A stretch of DNA of 6,091 nt, from assembly GCA_019594025.1 (NCBI GenBank), contig JAFDUB010000094.1, positions 1-6,091 on the forward strand. Reading direction: 5' to 3'. Of the stretch, positions 1 through 5,845 are shown piece after piece. Below the pieces are notes generated by a model. It saw only the letters and a list, made by a program, of their open reading frames with translations, was not told where the DNA came from and ran no database searches. The DNA is from Thermoplasmata archaeon (GTDB taxonomy: Archaea; Thermoplasmatota; Thermoplasmata; Halarchaeoplasmatales; Halarchaeoplasmataceae). How positions within the stretch are numbered: position 1 is the first letter of the stretch; every line of letters begins with the position of its first letter. A program made the position numbers and the translations under genes.

Positions 1-1
1 A

Positions 2-241
2 GAGGTTTTGGAGGAGAGTATTTCCTCTTTTTTAGATCGTAGTTTGTGCAATGCATCAGTTGAAATTGAGAAACTCAAGAACAAATATGACGTTGAAAGT
101 TCCGAAGAGCTTGAAGAAAAAATAGAGAAGGTTGAAGTTGAAGCACATCCTGCATGGGAAGAATTGATAGAATGGGAAAATCTAAAGAAACAGATCGTCA
201 AGTTCAAAGAATGGACGAAAAAGATATCTACCTCTTCCTAA
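2..241 (+). CDS. Small helical protein, 5' truncated; probable partner (antitoxin candidate) of the TumE-like gene
   Basis: The frame is open to the left edge of the window (GAG GTT then TTG at position 8), so the true start is probably outside and the TTG is not necessarily the start. About 79 residues are visible. They are strongly charged and helix-forming: an EIEKLKNKYDVESSEELEEK stretch, then HPAWEELIEWENLKKQI, ending in KEWTKKISTSS. This Glu/Lys-rich composition suggests coiled coil; there is no signal peptide or membrane segment. Its 3' end overlaps the start of the TumE-like gene by 31 bases, a tight coupling typical of toxin-antitoxin pairs. From that context I infer it is the antitoxin partner. 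I do not recognise a named family with certainty, so the role is inference. Confidence 0.6.
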   Translation, partial: EVLEESISSFLDRSLCNASVEIEKLKNKYDVESSEELEEKIEKVEVEAHPAWEELIEWENLKKQIVKFKEWTKKISTSS

Positions 242-548
242 AAGAAATCGCTCTTCCATAATCAAGGATGGATTCATCACTAGAGGCACTCTCGGCACCC
301 CGATGAGTTTGAGAATACTTTTTTGCGAGGGTTCTTTCCTGGAAGTACGGATATCAGGAGGGAAATATTCATATCATTGGGAGCGAAGGATGATAGACAA
401 CACCATTTTCCGTCACGATAATGCTCCTCATCATAAGGATATAGCCACATATCCTAAACATTTTCATTTTGAAAATGATAATAACGTTAAGGAGAGTAAG
501 CTTAGTCCTGATCCGAGAAAGGAGTTATTGAATTTCTTTGCTTTGTAA
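211..548 (+). pseudogene. TumE-like (DUF6516) toxin-family gene, broken by a one-base frameshift
   Basis: The C-terminal part (from ATG 303) carries the hallmark TumE/DUF6516 signature: GGKYSYHWERR, then FRHDNAPHHKDI and TYPKHFHF, rich in conserved His, Tyr and Trp. The ATG at 303 is not the real start. The same frame reads upstream to 258 as IIKDGFITRGTLGTP, and the preceding frame starts at ATG 211 with MDEKDIYLFLKEIALP and stops at 259-261. One missing base next to 256-257 (CC) explains the break. With it restored the gene would encode 112 residues, a normal length for the family. Family members are toxins in toxin-antitoxin modules; the biochemical target is not evident here. Unless the base is a sequencing error or the ribosome shifts frame, only the two fragments can be made, so the gene is probably inactive. 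It overlaps its upstream partner by 31 bases and has no clear ribosome site of its own. Confidence 0.72.
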
Positions 549-570
549 AGGATCGGATAGAGCAAGATAA

Positions 571-605
571 TATATTTTTATCTCTTCGGCCGGGGTAATT
601 TTTTT
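571..605 (+). terminator. Possible T-tract terminator after the TumE-like gene
   Basis: A run of five T (573-577) and a run of seven T (599-605) follow the stop at 548. Archaeal RNA polymerase commonly terminates at T tracts without a strong hairpin. No convincing stem precedes either run. This is inference from composition and position. Confidence 0.3.
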
Positions 606-643
606 CCTCCGGGAGTAACTTTTCCCATATCACCGATGCTTTC

Positions 644-680
644 ATGTCATAAACTCCGACTTTATCGGTAGTTATGACAT
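644..680. repeat. Imperfect inverted repeat, 16-base arms
   Basis: The arms are ATGTCATAA at 644-652 and TTATGACAT at 672-680 (perfect, 9 bases), with an inner pairing CCGA 656-659 with TCGG 665-668 around a 5-base loop. Three bases between the two paired blocks do not match. It could be a bidirectional terminator hairpin, a protein-binding palindrome or a relic of a small element. It lies between two convergent genes. Confidence 0.65.
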
Positions 681-765
681 ACTAAGATTTAGCCTTTTTG
701 TTGGTTTTACACTGTTGAGAACAGAAATCATAGTGGAAGACGCAAACAAATTCACCAAAAGTTAC

Positions 766-785
766 GTCCTTGACTATATAAGGAC
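766..785. repeat. Short hairpin after the ribbon-helix-helix gene
   Basis: GTCCTT (766-771) pairs with AAGGAC (780-785) across an 8-base loop. On the minus strand it begins about 20 bases past the stop of the ribbon-helix-helix gene and could help end its transcript. The loop contains TATAT, so it could also be a TATA element by chance. Confidence 0.4.
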
Positions 786-805
786 TTAACGCACCCAATA
801 AAAAT

Positions 806-940
806 TTACTCCAGTTCGGGATACAATTCCGTTACTTTCTTTCGGATGGAATCCCGAGCTACCTTTGACCGATCGATGTGATGGATCTTGTCCATCTCCC
901 GTTTTAAATCATCGGGTATCCTTACTTTTATCTCAGACAT
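806..940 (-). CDS. Ribbon-helix-helix (CopG/VapB-like) DNA-binding protein, 44 residues
   Basis: This short frame reads MSEIKVRIPDDLKREMDKIH, then HIDRSKVARDSIRKKVTELY and PELE before TAA at 806-808. The pattern fits a ribbon-helix-helix fold: an N-terminal beta strand (EIKVRIP) with alternating polar residues that would contact the DNA groove, helix A (DDLKREMDKI), the turn HIDRSK, and helix B (VARDSIRKKVTEL). Such proteins act as dimers, usually as antitoxins and autorepressors or as small regulators. Archaeal VapB antitoxins normally continue for another 20-30 residues that bind the toxin. Here that tail is almost absent and no toxin gene follows, so it is either a free-standing regulator or a shortened orphan antitoxin. 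A weak AGGA lies 7 bases before the ATG. The size is small, but the fold pattern is clear. Confidence 0.72.
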   Translation of the reverse strand: MSEIKVRIPDDLKREMDKIHHIDRSKVARDSIRKKVTELYPELE

Positions 941-973
941 GATAATTCCTATTTGTAATCAGGGTCCTCTTGG

Positions 974-981
974 TATATGTA
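974..981 (-). promoter_or_regulatory. Possible TATA box for the ribbon-helix-helix gene
   Basis: On the minus strand TACATATA lies with its centre about 38 bases before the ATG at 940. With the usual archaeal spacing, transcription would begin near 952 and leave a leader of about 12 bases that contains the AGGA. The match to a TATA box is moderate. Confidence 0.3.
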
Positions 982-1064
982 TCTAATGTTGTCTTCTCGC
1001 TTCGATTTTCCCGACTCGTTTACCTCTGTTCCAAAGATGTACTACCCAAGCCAGTACAACATGA

Positions 1065-1082
1065 ACGAAAGATTATTTATAA
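1065..1082 (+). promoter_or_regulatory. Archaeal promoter (BRE plus TATA box) of the acylphosphatase
   Basis: ATTTATAA at 1075-1082 follows a purine-rich CGAAAGA at 1065-1071 that fits a TFB-recognition element. The TATA centre is about 27 bases before position 1106, so the predicted transcription start coincides with the first plausible codon of the acylphosphatase domain. That points to a leaderless message. Confidence 0.55.
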
Positions 1083-1105
1083 GGCGCTTATTATAGCAGA
1101 AAAAT

Positions 1106-1720
1106 ATAAAAAGAGCCGAGGTCATCATCAAAGGGCGTGTACAGAGGCCCGGATACCGTGATACGGTTGACAACATAGCCTATCATCTTGACCTGAGTGG
1201 TTTTGTGAGGAACGAAGAGGATGGCAGTGTACTCATCGTCTGTGAAGGTGAAAGAGAAAATATCGAAAAGTTGGTGAAGGGAATAGATATAGAACAGTAC
1301 CCTATCAAGGTCAGAGATATCTCGATCGAATATTCAGAGGCCACCGGGGAGTTCGACGAATTTGAGATCGTAAGAGAAGAAGATCTGACACAAGCGGTAT
1401 ACGAAAGGATGGACACCGCTGCACGTTACATGCAGGAGATGAACATAGATCTTGGTGAAAAAATCGACGTTGTGGGCGAGAATGTCGGACAGAACATTGA
1501 GGAAACACGGAAGGTACACGAGGAGACCAGAGCATTCAGGGCGGATACGGTCGAGTGTTTCGACAGGCCGGACGACAAGTACCATATAGTATCGGAGAAC
1601 CTAAAGGCCATGAACAGGGAACTTCTGGAATCACGTAAAGAACTCACACGTCTGGTAGACCATATAGGGTTGCTCGTGAAGGATCACATAGAAAATGAAG
1701 AGAGAGCGTCTTCTGCCTAA
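1106..1720 (+). CDS. acyP: Acylphosphatase with long C-terminal helical extension; start codon appears to be ATA
   Basis: The first 90 or so residues are an acylphosphatase, which hydrolyses the carboxyl-phosphate bond of acyl phosphates in the cytoplasm. The phosphate-binding loop GRVQRPGYR ends in the catalytic Arg18 and the motif SGFVRNEEDG supplies the catalytic Asn36 (numbering from 1106). The domain closes with YSEATGEFDEFEIVRE. A normal acylphosphatase ends near there, but this one continues about 110 residues through DLTQAVYERMDTAARYMQEMN and an acidic, helical, probably coiled-coil tail; I recall archaeal homologues with the same kind of tail. The frame is open only from 1097, after TAG at 1094-1096. 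There is no ATG, GTG or TTG before GTG 1205, which would remove the catalytic Arg. ATA 1106 occupies the expected start (MKRAEV-like) and fits the promoter spacing. It could be a rare start, a mutation or a sequencing error. The gene converges with the AbrB-like gene, ending 15 bases away. Confidence 0.85.
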   Translation: MKRAEVIIKGRVQRPGYRDTVDNIAYHLDLSGFVRNEEDGSVLIVCEGERENIEKLVKGIDIEQYPIKVRDISIEYSEATGEFDEFEIVREEDLTQAVYERMDTAARYMQEMNIDLGEKIDVVGENVGQNIEETRKVHEETRAFRADTVECFDRPDDKYHIVSENLKAMNRELLESRKELTRLVDHIGLLVKDHIENEERASSA

Positions 1721-1857
1721 AACGATATCTCGCGGCTATATCCTTCTGCCTCCGAAGAATGATGATTGCCCTGTATCGGCTCGGCTTCTCACCATCACCT
1801 CGTCTCCTTCGGTTACACCCAACCTTTTGAGGTCCGACCGACGGACGTATATATAGC

Positions 1858-1893
1858 GGAAAAGAAAAGTTATCCAACATAACTTTCTTTTCC
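1858..1893. repeat. First internal hairpin of the miniature element
   Basis: GGAAAAGAAAAGTTAT (1858-1873) pairs with ATAACTTTCTTTTCC (1879-1893) with a 5-base loop CCAAC. The only flaw is one extra A in the left arm. Confidence 0.9.
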
Positions 1894-1905
1894 ACTGCTA
1901 GCTCA

Positions 1906-1935
1906 TAAGAAAAATATGTTCAAATATTTTTCTTA
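1906..1935. repeat. Second internal hairpin of the miniature element
   Basis: TAAGAAAAATAT (1906-1917) and ATATTTTTCTTA (1924-1935) are perfect 12-base inverted repeats around a 6-base loop GTTCAA. The arm resembles the arm of the first hairpin (both contain AAGAAAA and end in TAT or AT), suggesting the two halves derive from one another. A 12-base spacer containing the palindrome GCTAGC (1897-1902) separates the hairpins. Confidence 0.9.
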
Positions 1936-2142
1936 ATCGCTATATAACCGTCTTCCACAAAGTCGTCGGTGTATCCGCTCACGATTATCGCACTACGTCC
2001 GAATTCCAATGATAATCTGTCACCCTCTGTGATGGATAGTTTATCGAAGGCCGACTTGCATATCCTTGTCCTGCCGCCTTGAGCTATAACGCTTCTTTTT
2101 ACCCTGAGTGATACGCTATCTTCTGTCATTTTAAACACGCTA

Positions 2143-5100
2143 TCAAGTCTTCTTGTCCATGAGCTTCTTCTTATTACGGACGTTGAGTTCACGCCCTACG
2201 AGATTGAGTGTTAGGCCTACTATCACAACTACTATAGCTAATTGTAAGGGTCTGCTTTGAAATAATGACTCGTGTTCGACTGCGACGGGTGTATCTTCCT
2301 TTGGCTCTACAGTTATGGTAGCCGTATCCGGATCCGACCAGTTGCCCCGTTCGTCCATAACTCTGAATGTAATATGATGCGTTCCTACGGTCAATGTGGT
2401 GTTGAATTCCCTTTCATCGGAAAGTATTCCATCTATATTTGAACTCCACTGATAGCTGACGTTACCTATGGTCGCTTCGGCCTTTCCTACGAACGTGATT
2501 ATCTGGTCTTCTTCCGCCGTTTCCGGTGTGATAGAAACGATGACGGCGAAAGGTCCTACCATACCCGGTATAGTTAGATTGATGGGATCCGAGGTGGCAT
2601 AGAGACTCGGGTCCTCGGCATCGTAGGCGGTAAACGTTACATAGAATAACGGGTACGAATCTTCATCGGGTGTCCAGGAAGCTGTCCAGTTTTCATCTAT
2701 ATGTATTTCATCGTGTGAGCTTCCGTAGGTCATATTTTTCGGATCTTCCCGATCATCGAAGTGGTCCGGCAGGTGCACGCTCCAGGTAGTGCCCGGTTCT
2801 ACTATCCGAGGGTATATACCTCCCAGATATCTCGGCGGTTGATTTTCCATGATATGATTCAACCGTATCGGGTCGGATTCTGCGTACAAGAACGGATATT
2901 CCCTATCGTAAGCTGTGAATATTAGATCCGTTACATCCTCATCGCCGTATTCAGGAGTCCAAAGGGCCCATGTGATGTTGACTATCTTAACGTCGTCGCT
3001 GTTCGATTCGAATACTAATTTACCGGGATATTCGTGTGAGAAGTAGTTTATTAGGTTCACCGTCCACCATTCATCTTCGTAGACGTTCTTATCTTCCAGA
3101 CCACCCAGGTATACAGGCGGGTACAGAGTGTCGTTTACGTAGATGGTGATCGTATCTGTATCCAACAGCCCTCCCGGCTCTTCCACACTAACGGTGATGG
3201 ATGATTCTCCGTGGTATCCTTCCGACGGGTGAACGACTATCCGATCGTTACTCAGATTTACTATGTCCGGGTCACTACGTTCAGTTATGTTAAACGTTAG
3301 ATAGTCTAGATCTCCCGGGTAGTCGACATAATCGGTACTCCGTAGGTTGATCCCATCTTCCTCTTCGATCACGGTGTTCTTCTCCATGAATATTTCCGGT
3401 AAAGTTTTGAAGAAGGGCGTATCGTAGCTGATAACTTCTACGGAGATCGTGTTTTCGACGGTGTATGTTCCCGCCGTTAGCGTTACCGTGACGGACTCCA
3501 ACCCGGTTTCGGTATAGTACAACTCCAAGGTCAGGTTGTCTTTATGTACGGTGATATAGTCTGAAGTGGTGGTCAGATTCCAATCTTCACCGAAGGGTTC
3601 CAACCCGTCGATGTAAGGCGAAACTTCGAACCAAGTTGTGACGTTTTCCCGTACCTTCAACGTACCCGGCAATTCCATGACAGGAGACGGTGGTACTACC
3701 GATACTGAAAATTCGTTACTCTCCTGCACTCGCAACCCGTTGTTCGCCCTTATCTTGAAGGTATATTCTCCCGTCCCGGCGATCCTGGACCTGAAGTCGA
3801 CCAAATCTCCGTCGATACTGGCGGAAAGCTCGTCTGAGTTCTCCTGCTCGCTGACGGAGTATATCAATTCCAAACCCATCGGGTCGTAGAAATACTCGGT
3901 AAGGTTGATAACGGCTTCCGTGGTCTGGTTCCACTCAACTGCATAAGTATCCGGAATCGGCTTTTTCAAGATCGGCGCCCTTTCCGTATATCTTACAGTA
4001 ACCTGTACATCAAAGGTGCAGTTGTCATCCGCCGTCATGGTTAGAGGTACGTGCACCCAGCCGGTCTCGTTGGCCGGTGTGTTAGTAACGTAGTTCTCTA
4101 CTGGCGTTGTGATGTCTATTGTTGGCCGGTAGTCATAAGTGACCCGCAGGTCGGAAAGTGTAAAGTTTGCTGCGTACTGCGAGCGAACTGTGATGGGAAC
4201 GGTGACCATGGGGTTGCCCCAGGAGTCGTAGGACGGGGTGGCGGTGTCGATGTAAGTTTTCAGTTCACTAGTGAAGTCACCGACGGGCTCTTGCCTCCAG
4301 TTAAGACGGTTACGGAGAGCATGTACCCTGTTCCGTGCGACCAGCATTACATCGATATCTCCATCGTCGTCTAGGTCAAGCATGTTGACTTGATAACCTC
4401 CTCCGTTCATTGAATATGTATATTCATTACTGAATCGTTCACCTGTGTTGATGTAAACATATACTTTATTACTAAGATGAGCCACCGTAGCGAAATCATG
4501 TTTTCCATCACCGGTCACATCTCCCACCATTACGTGATTAATGGGATGGTCTATATCGAGAGTATAAAGCATGGTCATATTACCGTCTTCGCCCTTCCAG
4601 ACCTCAAAATCCCCAGTACTGTTATGTAGGAGCAACTCGAGCTCTCCGTCGCCTGTGAACTCCACGGTGAAAAACAGGCGTATATCGCGTTCGAAAGTGT
4701 AATTTAGATACGGTACAAGCGTATCGTTATCGTATTCAAGGACCTCCATAGTACTTATTGTATCTTCGTAAACCAACGTCGTGATACGACCGTCCGGTGC
4801 CGGGGTAACGTGCCTTGGTCTGAGGGGTAGAGTGTAGAGTTCATCGAACCCTGTTAGTTCGCCGGAGCCGTCGTTAAACCATCCTAGTATCTTCTCCTCC
4901 CCGACGGCTATCACATCTTCCCAGCCGTCACCTATGATGTCGTGGGTGAAAAACATCTCGTTACGGTAATGTGTGTCTATTATGAAGTCATAAGTTAACT
5001 CGTCGGTCAGAGGGTTGAAAGTAAAGTTGTAGATTTCTCCGTTCCAGTCAATAAATGCACCTCTTACAAGATCACCTTCGCACGGGATGAACAATACCCT

Positions 5101-5825
5101 CAATAGTCGTTCACCGGTAGGGGTAACTTCTGTTCTAAAACCATCGTCGTCAAAAATTCGTAACCTACCGGCGAGATCGCCCGTTGCGATATAATTTTTT
5201 TCGCCCGTATAGATGTGGTCTGCAGTTAGGAGGTCTGTACCACTTACTAGATCCTCCAGCTCTCCAAAGATGGAGTCGTCATCGCTCCGAACCCAAAATA
5301 TCTCATCTTCTATACCCACCTTCACATTGTATTTGGTCTCCATCTCCTCCCTTCGTATGTTAAAATTTGCCGTTTTAACGGTTGATACTGGCAGTTCGAT
5401 GTGAGTAGTGTTTTTATCTTCTGCCGGTACTTCCAGCTTCACGCTTTCGCCCTCTACAAATTCATCTTGAGCGTTTAGACTTCCGTATTCAGATGGGAAC
5501 TCCCATGCTGTTACGTCGTCCACCGTCAAAGAGGGAGAAAGTACAGTCTGGTCTGTTTTCAGATTTACTGTCACTTCTTCGATTTCAGCATTTTTTTGGA
5601 CCGGAAATTCCCACTGTCCAGTGCCGTTTTCGATAATTATTTCTCCACTAAAAACCTCGCTCCCTCCGTCACTTAAAATTCTTCCGCCATATAAATTAGA
5701 CTCCGTGAGCATATGATCATGAATATCAGTTGATACTGCAAAAAATACTGTGAATTGAGAGATAAAAAAGAAAAGAACAAGAAGGGTGGTTAACCCTTTT
5801 TTTTTAAGGGGTTTTCAGGTTTCAC
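2143..5825 (-). CDS. Large cell-surface protein: signal peptide, FG-GAP/VCBS propeller, Ig/cadherin-like repeats, PKD-like domain, C-terminal membrane anchor; start region frameshifted
   Basis: The uninterrupted frame from ATG 5712 encodes 1189 residues but lacks a signal peptide. Upstream, GTG 5825 has a good ribosome site and encodes MKPENPLKKKG; adding one A to the A9 run joins it in frame to LTTLLVLFFFISQFTVFFAV, a clear signal peptide, for 1227 residues in all. Numbering from ATG 5712: residues 1 to about 130 are beta-rich; about 160-480 form a probable beta-propeller with FG-GAP/VCBS motifs (HDIIGDGWEDV, VEFTGDGELEL, VGDVTGDGKHDF and the calcium-type loop LDLDDDGDIDV near 446); about 580-1050 hold Ig/cadherin-like domains, two of them tandem copies starting PPxYLGG at 865 and 959; about 1051-1140 is PKD-like; about 1153-1172 is a membrane helix (LQLAIVVVIVGLTLNLVG) followed by a basic cytoplasmic tail. 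Many NxS/T sites suggest N-glycosylation. It should stand on the cell surface and bind something, perhaps in adhesion or as part of an envelope; no catalytic domain is visible. It sits between a secreted-protein gene and the AbrB-like gene. Confidence 0.85.
2566..3120 (-). repeat. Tandem duplicated Ig/cadherin-like domain in the surface protein
   Basis: Two adjacent units of about 93 residues share the same order of motifs: PPVYLGG / PPRYLGG, a hydrophobic VNL / VHL segment, YPGKLVFES / DPKNMTYGS, WALWTPEYGDED / WTASWTPDEDS, FTAYDREYPFLYAESDPI / FTAYDAEDPSLYATSDPI. This is an internal duplication within the ectodomain; the copies have diverged, so it is not recent. Confidence 0.8.
5797..5805 (-). 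other. A9 run at the frameshift in the surface-protein signal peptide
   Basis: On the coding (minus) strand nine A follow CCCTT and precede GGG. With nine, GTG 5825 reads 11 codons then stops at 5790-5792. With ten, the frame continues into the hydrophobic signal segment and the 1189-residue body. Long A runs are prone to replication and polymerase slippage and to sequencing error. Confidence 0.75.
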
Positions 5826-5831
5826 GTGGTG

Positions 5832-5836
5832 TCACC
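5832..5836 (-). promoter_or_regulatory. Ribosome binding site deciding the GTG start of the surface protein
   Basis: GGTGA on the minus strand ends 6 bases before GTG 5825 and matches the core complementary to the 3' end of archaeal 16S rRNA. It supports GTG 5825 as the real start, because no standard start codon lies in the body's frame between the nearest upstream stop (5811-5813) and ATG 5712. Confidence 0.6.
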
Positions 5837-5845
5837 GTTGGTCTG

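Larger units (their letters stand above)
549..805. other. Gene-free spacer between convergent genes
   Basis: This stretch lies between the 3' ends of the TumE-like gene and the minus-strand ribbon-helix-helix gene. I looked for a PIN-domain (VapC) toxin after the ribbon-helix-helix gene on the minus strand and found none; the longest open stretch there has no recognisable motif. It holds the T tracts at 573-605, an imperfect inverted repeat at 644-680 and a short hairpin at 766-785. No tRNA-like fold was apparent. Confidence 0.6.
941..1105. other. Divergent intergenic region with two promoters
   Basis: This spacer separates the divergently read ribbon-helix-helix and acylphosphatase genes. 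It contains the candidate promoters of both. A rightward open frame crossing it (970-1161) has no recognisable motif, runs through the TATA box and overlaps the acylphosphatase in another frame, so I regard it as non-coding. Confidence 0.55.
1856..1940. mobile_element. Miniature (85-base) palindromic element, MITE-like, flanked by TATATA
   Basis: The ends are inverted: GCGGAAAAGAAAA (1856-1868) against the reverse complement of 1928-1940, GCGATTAAGAAAA, 10 of 13 matching. TATATA directly abuts both ends (1850-1855 and 1941-1946) and reads as a target duplication, although TATATA is itself nearly self-complementary. The strongest support is functional: deleting 85+6 bases restores one continuous frame through the tandem AbrB-like gene. 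Inside are two side-by-side hairpins. It has no coding capacity, so it would need a transposase from elsewhere; no transposase gene is in this window. Its hairpins with T5 runs on both strands could also end transcription. Confidence 0.7.
1736..2129 (-). pseudogene. Tandem AbrB-like (swapped-hairpin / double-psi barrel) protein gene split by an 85-base insertion
   Basis: The first half starts at ATG 2129 (MTEDSVSLRVKRSVIAQGGR), 13 bases after the stop of the surface-protein gene, and contains GGRTRICKSAFDKLSITEGD, an AbrB/SpoVT-type hairpin ending in a GD turn. As read it runs into the insert and stops at 1920-1922 after 69 residues. The second half lies in another frame, 1849-1736: YVRRSDLKRLGVTEGDEVMV, a second copy of the same strand-helix-GD-turn unit, ending FFGGRRI. 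Removing the insert plus one TATATA copy (91 bases) joins the halves in frame as DGYIYVRRSD, giving 100 residues. Two such units in one chain could form an AbrB-like DNA-binding fold or a double-psi barrel like the Cdc48 N-domain; DNA binding is therefore likely but not proven. The 69-residue first half may still be made as a truncated product. A longer in-frame start at 2192 overlaps the preceding gene by 50 bases and adds no recognisable motif, so I reject it. Confidence 0.75.

Noticed and set aside
549..805. Possible VapC toxin or small RNA downstream of the ribbon-helix-helix gene
   Set aside because: No PIN-domain acidic motif in any minus-strand frame and no tRNA-like or other recognisable RNA fold.
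970..1161. Rightward open frame of 63 codons
   Set aside because: No recognisable motif, it crosses the acylphosphatase promoter and its end overlaps the true acylphosphatase frame.
1183..1647. Several minus-strand open frames opposite the acylphosphatase
   Set aside because: They lie antisense to a clear conserved domain, show no motifs and have Ser/Phe/Cys-rich shadow composition.
1644..1895. Minus-strand 83-codon frame over the second half of the AbrB-like gene
   Set aside because: The neighbouring frame in the same place gives the AbrB-like unit LKRLGVTEGDEVMV; this one is a shadow that begins inside the miniature element.
4051..4374. Rightward 107-codon frame inside the surface-protein gene
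   Set aside because: It is antisense to well-formed propeller and Ig-like coding sequence and its composition is unlike a real protein.
5784..5799. Short hairpin AAGGGT / ACCCTT next to the A9 run
   Set aside because: The 6-base arms lie within the signal-peptide coding sequence; it could be a chance effect of the Lys-Gly and Thr-Thr-Leu codons, so I do not call it a terminator.
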